In this document: in pieces, positions 1 through 6,036 of the stretch
Position numbering within the stretch: position 1 is the first letter of the stretch
Layout of the letters: every line of letters begins with the position of its first letter
Origin: Bdellovibrionaceae bacterium UBA3535
Lineage (GTDB): Bacteria > Bdellovibrionota > Bdellovibrionia > Bdellovibrionales > UBA840
Length of the DNA: 25,201 nucleotides
Reading direction: 5' to 3'
Assembly: GCA_002376845.1 (NCBI GenBank)
Contig: DFOS01000023.1
Location: 1 to 25,201, forward strand
Notes under the pieces: generated by a model
Database searches by the model: none
Told to the model about the DNA's origin: nothing
The model's input: the letters and a program-made list of their open reading frames with translations, nothing else
Made by a program: the position numbers and the translations under genes

Positions 1-12
1 CAGATCAAGTCG

Positions 13-75
13 TGGTCACTACAACTCATGTAGTGGTACTAAGACTCCCGGCTGGTCACTATCAAGCATAGTATA
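13..75. repeat. Two copies of a 9-bp repeat, each opening a small hairpin
   Basis: TGGTCACTA occurs at 13-21 and again at 53-61. In the first copy CACTACA (17-23) pairs with TGTAGTG (29-35) across a 5-nt loop. In the second, ACTAT pairs with ATAGT across CAAGC. The arrangement resembles units of an intergenic repeat that may continue beyond the left edge. No function is visible and only two units are present, so this could be chance. Confidence 0.35.
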
Positions 76-142
76 AAAAGTAAGTTTAGTGTTCTAAACA
101 TATGTTCTCCAATATATTGTCTTGACTAATAAGGGAGAGTTT

Positions 143-430
143 TTAATTTCTATCAATATCAAAGTGATTAAGTTTGAAATTTCCAGGTGCCCCACTGAAG
201 GTAAATGAAGCGCTCTCACCTGACCAAAAGTTTTCATATTTCCAAGTAGTACAGTTCCATTTCTCCGATGTCCCGCAAACCATAGAGCTTATATCCTGAG
301 GCTCGCCAAACAACTCTATTATTTCCTCTGATGACATTCCCTGCTTAATTTTCATGGCCTTTTTGTTTGGAAACGTAGTACAGCCTAATATTAAAATTAA
401 AGGGAGTAGTCTGTATATTAAGTTCTTCAT
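143..430 (-). CDS. Small BamE/SmpA-like outer-membrane lipoprotein
   Basis: A 95-residue protein. A basic start and a hydrophobic stretch lead to the lipobox LILGC, which places the lipidated cysteine at residue 17, so it should be exported and lipid-anchored. Residues about 26-48 read MKIKQGMSSEEIIELFGEP, the pattern of the SmpA/OmlA (BamE-like) fold, a short helix-turn module that often docks to envelope proteins. Two further cysteines (in VCGTSEKWNC) could form a disulfide. The ATG has a good ribosome site (AAGGA, 7 nt upstream). It lies 40 nt after the zinc-ribbon membrane gene on the same strand, so the two are probably one transcript. It is shorter than typical BamE and far from bam genes, so I would not call it BamE itself. 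Confidence 0.7.
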   Translation of the reverse strand: MKNLIYRLLPLILILGCTTFPNKKAMKIKQGMSSEEIIELFGEPQDISSMVCGTSEKWNCTTWKYENFWSGESASFTFSGAPGNFKLNHFDIDRN

Positions 431-470
431 TGCATTTCCTTTTTGTACATATCCTTGATCAAATTACAGG

Positions 471-1313
471 CTACTTAATTTTGTGCAATTTTTTATATGC
501 ATTATAGTAGCCTCCAGCATTATCAATAACAAAATTATACTGGTTAACAGAATTATTGGCTTCATGTATGGAAAATTTGACAGTCCCACCTTTCTTAAGA
601 ATACTATGTAGTTTTTTTGAAGAAGGCTCGTCAAAGCTCATTCTGTCTGATTTATAGTTTCTAGCACGTAATTTATGTTTCCCACCGCCAGAGTCTTTCA
701 CATTAGCTATATAATTCGTTTCACCATAAGTTTTAACTGGGTTACTGCGAGCATACTCAAATAGCTTTAAGTCAATATCTGTGTAACTGTTCATTAAAAA
801 AGTGGCATCCAGTCTAGAGTTCTGTGTAGCAGTATTACTAAATGTGCCTCTGATTTTGTCGTGAGTTATATATCCTGAGCTTGTCTTGTCTCCAAATGAA
901 TCCACGTAATAACGTACTGCCCACATTCCCATAGGATTCACGGGCGCAGCCTTTTTAGTACTTGTCTTTCCTGTACTGTTAGCTTGCACAGGGGTATTTG
1001 TTTTAGTCACTGCGTTATTTTTAACTTTATCATTTGAGTTAAATATAGAAAAAGCTACAAACCCCATCCATAAAAATGTAATCACTCTAGATTTTGGCGA
1101 GTATCCTTTTCGAAGTGTAAACCAACCAAAAATATAAGGCATTAAGAATATGCCACTACCAAGCATAAAACCTACGCCCTTGTACTCGTTTTTAGCCCCT
1201 TGTAATTCACCGCAATGTTTACATTTATTTGCTTCTTTTAGGATTAGCTCTGCGCATGCGTTGCATTTTACTAAGTCTTGTTTGCTTTCAGTATCTAAGT
1301 TTGGTTCACCCAT
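471..1313 (-). CDS. Zinc-ribbon membrane protein with a YVDSFGD-type C-terminal domain
   Basis: A 280-residue protein. Residues 17-34 form a zinc ribbon with CxxC (C17, C20) and CxxC (C31, C34). Two likely membrane segments follow at about 47-65 and 77-91, then a low-complexity Thr/Asn/Lys/Ala linker (about 96-125). The C-terminal domain contains YVDSFGDKTSSGYI and GTFSNTATQNSRL. I recognise this as resembling a widespread domain of unknown function (the YxDxFGDxT ... GTFSNSAT type), from memory and not from a search. The ATG has AGAGG about 6 nt upstream. The lipoprotein gene at 143-430 follows on the same strand. Base composition is AT-rich compared with the genes after 3.7 kb, as in mobile or accessory DNA. 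Function unknown; it may be an envelope sensor or a phage/plasmid-type protein. Confidence 0.65.
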   Translation of the reverse strand: MGEPNLDTESKQDLVKCNACAELILKEANKCKHCGELQGAKNEYKGVGFMLGSGIFLMPYIFGWFTLRKGYSPKSRVITFLWMGFVAFSIFNSNDKVKNNAVTKTNTPVQANSTGKTSTKKAAPVNPMGMWAVRYYVDSFGDKTSSGYITHDKIRGTFSNTATQNSRLDATFLMNSYTDIDLKLFEYARSNPVKTYGETNYIANVKDSGGGKHKLRARNYKSDRMSFDEPSSKKLHSILKKGGTVKFSIHEANNSVNQYNFVIDNAGGYYNAYKKLHKIK

Positions 1314-1495
1314 TTATGACCTCTGTGATTGTGTTTTAAATTGATCTTTCTTTTTTTCGGCTATTAACAATAAGTCTTTAGGATAAGTCTCAAATACAGA
1401 CACATAATTACTATACTTCGATCTATCTACTGTAGGGTATAACATACCAGGGTTGGACCTTTGAAGAGACCGTAGAGCATGGTTGTTAAAAATAG

Positions 1496-2383
1496 GTGTT
1501 GTCGGTTATATTATATTCAGTTTGTTTAGTAGACTATAGAGGTATTAAATCAGTGGGCAGTAGTAGAGCTTATAGAAAAAAGAAGATAGCTTTTGATAAT
1601 AGTTACTTTTCAAGGGTTTCGATGGATGAAATTGAGGCGCTTATAGAAGATTCAACTGTACACCATGTTCAAATTGGCATTGATGTCCTTTGTGAGACTT
1701 TGGAAGGTGAGGATGTTGGTCAGATAAGTAAAAGGATGGAGAAGGTTTTTCGATTATATGAAAGTGGTAAATTGTGCTTTATTTATCCTGTTAGAGATTT
1801 AATTGAGACTGCTTTTCGCAAGGGGAAAATCACACATTATGTGGTTTCTCAAATAAAGACTGCTCAATTAATTCAGAAATTTAAGAGAGATTTAGGGGTA
1901 ATTCACACAGACCATTTGAAAGACCTTCCAAGGTATAGAGAAATTGCGCAAGACTTAGCTAAATATGACAAGCAATTTCATGAGAAAATTCTTCCTTGCT
2001 GTTCAGAGCTAGAAATAGATTCTTATTTAGAGGATCTTAGTAAAAAGAGCCTTAGTAAGTATAATTTGCAGCACCTTGAAGTCTTTGCTGCTTCTTCCAA
2101 CTACATTAAAAAAATCAATGTAAAGAAGTTTCAAAAAACTGTTAAGAGAAATGAGGATTTCCAGAGGTTATATCGTATTTTTTTAGCGCGTCTATACTGT
2201 ATCTCGTTACCGAAAAGTAATCCCCGTAGTGTGGCGGTTAAAGTAAATGATTGGGTGGATTTATGTTTCTTGTATAGTTATTATGAAGCAACTCATTTTT
2301 ATACTCGAGATAAGGGGCAAGCTAAATTGGCCAGCATCCTTAAAAAACTTGGGGTCCTTAAGTTCGAGATAAAATGTTTCTAG
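1496..2383 (+). CDS. Unknown protein, possible PIN-like nuclease fold
   Basis: A 295-residue protein from a GTG with a poor ribosome site, so the start is uncertain. An in-frame ATG at 1622 has a better site (AAGGG) but would remove the candidate first strand. I do not recognise the family. The spacing of acidic residues fits a PIN-type active site: IAFDNSYFS (D34, N35), then PVRDLIETAF (E104), then VNDWVDL (D252, D255) and FYTRDKG (D272) near the C-terminus. A long helical, Lys-rich middle separates the halves, as in large PIN-like proteins. If correct it would be a metal-dependent ribonuclease, either a toxin or an RNA-decay enzyme. No antitoxin-sized gene lies next to it. It is AT-rich and between the zinc-ribbon gene and a tRNA remnant, so probably accessory. 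The coding call is firm; the PIN assignment is inference. Confidence 0.6.
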   Translation: MLSVILYSVCLVDYRGIKSVGSSRAYRKKKIAFDNSYFSRVSMDEIEALIEDSTVHHVQIGIDVLCETLEGEDVGQISKRMEKVFRLYESGKLCFIYPVRDLIETAFRKGKITHYVVSQIKTAQLIQKFKRDLGVIHTDHLKDLPRYREIAQDLAKYDKQFHEKILPCCSELEIDSYLEDLSKKSLSKYNLQHLEVFAASSNYIKKINVKKFQKTVKRNEDFQRLYRIFLARLYCISLPKSNPRSVAVKVNDWVDLCFLYSYYEATHFYTRDKGQAKLASILKKLGVLKFEIKCF

Positions 2384-2528
2384 TAAAAACATAGCAAAAA
2401 CAAAGCAAACTCTAGATAACACATGAAAGAGAGCGAAAGAAGCATGTCATTAGATGCGCTCAAATCAAATTGGTAAGTATTTAAAAGTTATAGTTAATTT
2501 GAGAATGGTATTTTATAGGACCTAAAAT

Positions 2529-2547
2529 TGGTCGGAGAGACTGGATT
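2529..2547 (-). other. Isolated tRNA 3'-end fragment (possible attachment-site remnant)
   Basis: On the minus strand the bases split exactly into tRNA 3' parts: AAT (end of the T loop), CCAGT (T-stem 3' strand, 5 nt), CTCTCCG (acceptor 3' strand, 7 nt), discriminator A, then CCA. An acceptor ending in G before A-CCA suggests a proline-type tRNA beginning with C. No 5' half, anticodon arm or T-stem 5' strand is present. Such fragments are what integrases leave at one edge of an element inserted into a tRNA gene. It does not match the 3' end of tRNA-Glu or tRNA-Lys in this window. Confidence 0.4.
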
Positions 2548-2567
2548 GAGAAAAGGCTTATTGCGAG

Positions 2568-2616
2568 ATTCCGTAGTTCCTATCGAATAACTAGTAGGCT
2601 ATTCGAAATCCGTAGT
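2568..2616. repeat. Short direct repeats flanking a 7-bp inverted repeat
   Basis: ATTCCGTAGT (2568-2577) and AATCCGTAGT (2607-2616) are direct repeats with one mismatch. Between them TCGAATA (2583-2589) and TATTCGA (2600-2606) form a perfect inverted repeat around a 10-nt loop. It lies immediately after the HEPN stop codon (minus strand). There is no T-run, so it is a poor intrinsic terminator. It could be an RNA 3' stabiliser or a recombination scar. Confidence 0.4.
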
Positions 2617-2620
2617 CGAA

Positions 2621-3010
2621 TTAACCCCCACCAATTTCTTTAGCCAGCAAGGTAAAAGCTTTGTCGGTTAATGCAATGACTTCTTTGATTTTATTTCTTG
2701 TTAGGGGTTTTATCTCTAATTCGGTATCGGGGTATCTGTAAAGAACTGCATAGTTGGTAAAATCATTTAGCGCCCCTAGTTCTGCAGATAAATCAGGATC
2801 AATTGAATGCAAAGTTTTTAATAGCTTCTCCATATCATGGGTTTTGAGAACTCGCTTATTATTATAGGTTAGATAGCCTTTAATTGCTTTTTCTGCAGAT
2901 TGTTGGCAATGAAATGCGATGCTCACATATAAGTGATCATCACCTGCTTGTTCTAAGTATTTGGCGGCGAGTAAATCCCCTTTAGCTTTTGAAAACCAGA
3001 GTTGTGTCAT
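2621..3010 (-). CDS. HEPN-domain protein of an MNT/HEPN pair
   Basis: 129 residues from the ATG at 3010. A longer GTG reading would run into the upstream gene and is less likely. The helical HEPN pattern is clear: LWFSKAKGDLLAAKYLEQ, then FHCQQSAEKAIKGYL (about 34-47), KTHDMEKLLKTL (about 56-67) and LYRYPDTE (about 90-97). HEPN proteins beside minimal nucleotidyltransferases commonly act as RNase toxins that the partner silences, often by adenylylating a tyrosine; others are only substrate-binding partners. R53 and H58 (RVLKTH) are the only Rx4H spacing I see. The usual late RxxxxxH catalytic motif is not obvious, so nuclease activity is uncertain. It starts 7 nt after the nucleotidyltransferase stop, so the two are surely co-transcribed. 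Confidence 0.85.
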   Translation of the reverse strand: MTQLWFSKAKGDLLAAKYLEQAGDDHLYVSIAFHCQQSAEKAIKGYLTYNNKRVLKTHDMEKLLKTLHSIDPDLSAELGALNDFTNYAVLYRYPDTELEIKPLTRNKIKEVIALTDKAFTLLAKEIGGG

Positions 3011-3017
3011 TTTCGAA

Positions 3018-3386
3018 TTAGCCAAGCGGTATCTCCACACCTAAAGTGTAGGCTACTTCTGCAATAGAATTTAATTCATTTTTCCAGTCTTCGAATTCTT
3101 TCTCTGTATAGACAAAAATATCTACCGAAAAATTGGAATCAAAAAATAGGGCTCTTGCTTGATTTAAGTTATCTAATCTGGAACCTTCACGTTTCTTTAC
3201 TACTAACAGCAGGTCGTAATCGCTATCAGCCCGGTTTGTATTTGTCGCACGGGAGCCAAAAAGGAAAAGCTGCAAAGGTTGATACTTTCTAATCAGCTTT
3301 TCTCTGATTTGTTTTAAATTTGGATCATTTTCTAATAATTGGTTGGCAGTGTTCTGCCCCTTTAAAGAGTGGAGATTTTTATTCAC
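3018..3386 (-). CDS. Minimal nucleotidyltransferase (MNT) of an MNT/HEPN pair
   Basis: 122 residues from GTG at 3386, chosen because AGGAGAG lies about 5 nt upstream and because any longer reading would run through tRNA-Glu. The Pol-beta-like motif is intact: FLFGSRA (G44, S45), then SDYDLLLVV (D56, D58) and the third acidic residue in VDIFVY (D89). These bind metal and NTP for nucleotidyl transfer. In known pairs the MNT protein is the antitoxin and modifies the HEPN partner with AMP. The order here, MNT first and HEPN second, fits that. The start lies only 15 nt after the CCA end of tRNA-Glu with no promoter seen between, so it is probably made by read-through from the tRNA promoter. Confidence 0.87.
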   Translation of the reverse strand: MNKNLHSLKGQNTANQLLENDPNLKQIREKLIRKYQPLQLFLFGSRATNTNRADSDYDLLLVVKKREGSRLDNLNQARALFFDSNFSVDIFVYTEKEFEDWKNELNSIAEVAYTLGVEIPLG

Positions 3387-3401
3387 TAAATCTCTCCTAA
3401 T

Positions 3402-3477
3402 TGGCGTTCCCAACGGGAGTCGAACCCGTGTCTCCACCGTGAAAGGGTGGCATCCTAGGCCTCTAGACGATGGGAAC
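3402..3477 (-). tRNA. tRNA-Glu (anticodon TTC)
   Basis: 76 nt including an encoded CCA. The acceptor stem GTTCCCA pairs with TGGGAAC and the discriminator is G. The anticodon stem-loop is CCACC-CTTTCAC-GGTGG with anticodon TTC. The T arm is ACGGG-TTCGACT-CCCGT. All stems close cleanly. It lies 23 nt downstream of tRNA-Lys and upstream of the MNT/HEPN pair on the same strand. Confidence 0.97.
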
Positions 3478-3500
3478 CCGGATGAAAAAAATAAAAAAAG

Positions 3501-3576
3501 TGGTGAGCCGCGATGGGTTCGAACCATCGACCCCATCCTTAAAAGGGATGTGCTCTACCAGCTGAGCTAGCGGCCC
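3501..3576 (-). tRNA. tRNA-Lys (anticodon TTT)
   Basis: 76 nt including an encoded CCA. The acceptor GGGCCGC pairs with GCGGCTC (one G-U pair) and the discriminator is A. The anticodon loop CTTTTAA gives anticodon TTT, and the T arm is GATGG-TTCGAAC-CCATC. It is the first gene of the tRNA-Lys/tRNA-Glu unit and is preceded by a strong promoter. Confidence 0.97.
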
Positions 3577-3591
3577 ACGCAATGAGGCTTT

Positions 3592-3620
3592 GTTCTAGTA
3601 AGCATTTGATTGTGAGTCAA
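3592..3620 (-). promoter_or_regulatory. Promoter of the tRNA-Lys/tRNA-Glu unit
   Basis: On the minus strand TTGACT (-35, 5 of 6 consensus) is separated by 17 nt from TAGAAC (-10, 4 of 6). A G/C-rich stretch follows before the mature tRNA-Lys 5' end, 15 nt after the -10. This is the best sigma-70-type match in the window. Confidence 0.7.
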
Positions 3621-3716
3621 TATCTTGGGAGAAAAGGGTGAAAAAAACATCGAGCCTGCAAGCCAATGGGGCAAGTGACTAATATTTATAAAGAATTTGC
3701 TAAATACTTTGTCAGA

Positions 3717-3741
3717 AAAGAGCCCCTAGGAACGGCTTTTT
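3717..3741 (-). terminator. Weak hairpin overlapping the purA stop codon
   Basis: GGCT and AGCC arms extended by A/T pairs surround a 9-nt loop, and the purA stop codon lies in the loop. On the purA strand a short U-rich run (CTCTTTTCTG) follows. The purA strand has an A-C mismatch in the stem, so terminator strength is doubtful. Confidence 0.3.
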
Positions 3742-5015
3742 GTCTTGTTAAAGCTCTGCTCTCGCCCAGGCCCCACCGAAACAAAGCGTACCGGGGTGGC
3801 GGTCTCCTCTTCAATCCGCTGAATGTAGCGCTTGCAGTTCTCTGGTAGATCCGAAAAGCGCTTCACGCCGCCGATGTCTTCTTGCCAGCCGGGTAGGTAT
3901 TCATAAACCGGCTCTAAGTTTTCTAGAATTTCTAAATCGGAGGGAAAGTCTTTTAGCTCAATGCCTTTGTAGCGGTACGATGTGCAAATGCCGATGTTCT
4001 CCAGCTTCGATAAACAATCCAGCTTCATCATCGCAGTTTCGCTCACGCCATTGACTCGATAAGAATAGCGAAGCGCCACCAAATCCAGCCAGCCGCATCT
4101 TCGGGCGCGGCCCGTGGTAGAGCCAAACTCATTGCCTTCCTTTTGCAAGAACTCGCCGGTTTCATCTTCGAGCTCGGTAGGGAAGGGGCCTGAGCCAACC
4201 CTGGTGGCATAGGCCTTGGTAATGGCGATGACTTTATCCACGCTTTTAGGACCTATTCCGCTTCCGGTAAAACAAGAGCCGGCAATGGTGTTGGAGCTGG
4301 TCACATAAGGGTAGGTGCCGTGCAAGATATCGAGCATGGTGCCCTGCGCGCCCTCAAACAAAATATTCTTTTTCGCCTCTTGCGCCTCATGAATCAATAA
4401 GGAGGTGTCCGCCACACGAAAAGGCTCCAGCTGCGGGATGATCTCCTGCAATTGATTGTAAATCTCGGTGGCGTTTTGTTCGGCCTTGCCGTAATGCTTG
4501 AGTAAAACATTTTTTTCCGCAATGGCGATCTCAATTTTTTCTTTTAAATTTCTCGAAAACAAATCTTTAAAGACCAAGGCTTTACGGGCGGCGCGGTCTT
4601 CATAGGCGGGGCCAACGCCTTTGCCGGTGGTGCCGATCTTTAATTTACCTTTGGCCTCTTCTCTTGCAGCATCCAAAGCTCGGTGATACGGAAGAATCAT
4701 CGTGCAATGATCGGAGATGCGCAGTTGGCGATTGTCCATCAGGTAGCCATTGTTTTTCAATCCTTGGATTTCTTGGTGAATGGTAAAAGGATCCACCACC
4801 ACGCCATTGGCGATCAGACATTGAATATGATTGTGCAAGATTCCAGAGGGGATCAAATGCAAAACGGTTTTTTTGCCGTCCACCACAAGGGTATGTCCCG
4901 CATTGGGTCCTCCTTGATAACGAACAACCAAATGGGATTTGGCACAAAGCACATCGATGACCTTGCCCTTTCCCTCATCTCCCCACTGAGACCCAACCAC
5001 CAAAGTTCCTGGCAT
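3726..5015 (-). CDS. purA: Adenylosuccinate synthetase
   Basis: 429 residues, the usual length (E. coli 432). It joins IMP and aspartate using GTP to make adenylosuccinate, the committed step to AMP, in the cytoplasm. The N-terminus has WGDEGKGK (residues 11-18) with catalytic D13, and GGPNAGHT with H41; both match the family. GTGKGVGPAY and QGTMLDILHGTYPYVTSSNT also fit IMP/GTP binding, and the C-terminal part has RTRRCGWLD-like GRARRCGWLDLVALRYS. The ATG has AAGGGAG 6 nt upstream. It is the last gene of the aminotransferase, dehydrogenase, purA run on the minus strand, 64 nt after the dehydrogenase, with a possible own promoter in that gap. All key residues are present. Confidence 0.97.
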   Translation of the reverse strand: MPGTLVVGSQWGDEGKGKVIDVLCAKSHLVVRYQGGPNAGHTLVVDGKKTVLHLIPSGILHNHIQCLIANGVVVDPFTIHQEIQGLKNNGYLMDNRQLRISDHCTMILPYHRALDAAREEAKGKLKIGTTGKGVGPAYEDRAARKALVFKDLFSRNLKEKIEIAIAEKNVLLKHYGKAEQNATEIYNQLQEIIPQLEPFRVADTSLLIHEAQEAKKNILFEGAQGTMLDILHGTYPYVTSSNTIAGSCFTGSGIGPKSVDKVIAITKAYATRVGSGPFPTELEDETGEFLQKEGNEFGSTTGRARRCGWLDLVALRYSYRVNGVSETAMMKLDCLSKLENIGICTSYRYKGIELKDFPSDLEILENLEPVYEYLPGWQEDIGGVKRFSDLPENCKRYIQRIEEETATPVRFVSVGPGREQSFNKTKSRS

Positions 5016-5046
5016 GAAAAACTCCCTTGTTTTATGCAGCCATGTA

Positions 5047-5074
5047 AAGATAGCACTTTCTACCTAGCTGGAAA
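5047..5074 (-). promoter_or_regulatory. Possible promoter in front of purA
   Basis: On the minus strand TTTCCA (4 of 6) lies 16 nt before TATCTT (4 of 6), which has an extended TG two bases upstream (TGCTATCTT). It would start RNA about 25 nt before purA and let purA be expressed apart from the two upstream genes. Match quality is modest. Confidence 0.3.
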
Positions 5075-5079
5075 GGATT

Positions 5080-6036
5080 TTAGTCGACATCCTGCACCCA
5101 TGCCGCTTGTGGAGGCAAAGAGCCGCCAAGGTTGCGGCCACTAAAAAAATCTGTAAGCTTTTTGGCTGCGGCCATGGAGGAGCGCTGAAAGGCCGCTTCT
5201 GTATAGGCTCCTATATGGGGAGAAAAGCTTGTGCGCTTCGAATTTACCCACGTATCACTCAATTTGGGCGGCTCTTGCGGGTAAACATCCAAAGCGATGG
5301 CGACATTTTTTTCCACCAGCATATCGATGAGCCGATCTTCCAAGGCATCTCCGCGAGCCATATTTAATAGCACTTTGCTTTCATCAAAGAGTGAAGCATG
5401 GGAGGTGTTGAGTAGGGGCGAGGTAAGGCGAGTTTTTGGCGTATGCAAGCTTACTATGTCGGCCAAGCGAATTCCCTCTTGCAAAGTTTCTAGTTTTTCA
5501 TAGGGCGGAAAGCGGCCCACATAGGGATCATAAAAAAACACATGCATGGCAAAGCCATTGGCGATGGCGGCCACCTTCTTGCCAATTCTTCCAAGCCCAA
5601 TAATAAAAATTTTCTTATCATAAAGCTCACCGCCAAGATGCAGGTTGCTGCGCCACTGTCCTTGTCTAACTTGCTCGTCACTAATGTGTAGCCTGCGCAT
5701 TAACGACAATAAATGCGCAAAGGTGAGCTCTGCCGCACTTTGCGCGTTGGCATCGGGGCAGTAATCACAAACAATCTTTTGTTCCTTGCACTCCTGGTAA
5801 TCAATATGATCAAAGCCGCTGGTTGCCGTTACAAGATATTTTAAGTTTTCTAATATTTTTAATTCTTCTCGGCCAATTCTAGTCGCACTACGAATGATCA
5901 GGCCTTCATAGCCGGCCAGGTCTGCATGGATTTTGCTTTCTTCAAAGTGATCCACCTGCAAGCGGGAGTTTTCTTTTAGCAAGCTTAGGGCTTGCTGGTG
6001 AATACGACCTAAGATGGCAACTTTGATGGGGGTCAC
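5080..6036 (-). CDS. serA: D-2-hydroxyacid dehydrogenase, probably D-3-phosphoglycerate dehydrogenase
   Basis: 318 residues. The NAD-binding motif GLGRIGKKVA begins at residue 147, with the acidic residue that selects NAD at D170. The catalytic triad is complete: R228 in NMARGD, E255 in YPQEPP, H274 in SPHIGAY. It has no C-terminal ACT domain, unlike long SerA proteins, so feedback by serine through ACT is not expected. The GTG start overlaps the upstream aminotransferase stop in GTGA, indicating translational coupling. Beside a class V aminotransferase, the natural reading is the first step of serine synthesis (3-phosphoglycerate to 3-phosphohydroxypyruvate). A glyoxylate/hydroxypyruvate reductase or other 2-hydroxyacid dehydrogenase cannot be ruled out from sequence. 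The symbol rests on the neighbour. Confidence 0.8.
   Translation of the reverse strand: MTPIKVAILGRIHQQALSLLKENSRLQVDHFEESKIHADLAGYEGLIIRSATRIGREELKILENLKYLVTATSGFDHIDYQECKEQKIVCDYCPDANAQSAAELTFAHLLSLMRRLHISDEQVRQGQWRSNLHLGGELYDKKIFIIGLGRIGKKVAAIANGFAMHVFFYDPYVGRFPPYEKLETLQEGIRLADIVSLHTPKTRLTSPLLNTSHASLFDESKVLLNMARGDALEDRLIDMLVEKNVAIALDVYPQEPPKLSDTWVNSKRTSFSPHIGAYTEAAFQRSSMAAAKKLTDFFSGRNLGGSLPPQAAWVQDVD

Noticed and set aside
3387..3536. Long reading of the MNT gene beginning at 3536
   Set aside because: It reads through the whole tRNA-Glu and into the tRNA-Lys 3' end; the GTG at 3386 with AGGAGAG is a far better start.
3625..3665. Intrinsic terminator with T7 run upstream of the tRNA promoter (minus strand)
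   Set aside because: The T-run is present but no stem of useful length precedes it.
4683..5144. Plus-strand open frame across purA and the purA/dehydrogenase gap
   Set aside because: Antisense to the conserved purA N-terminus, with no ribosome site or protein-like features.
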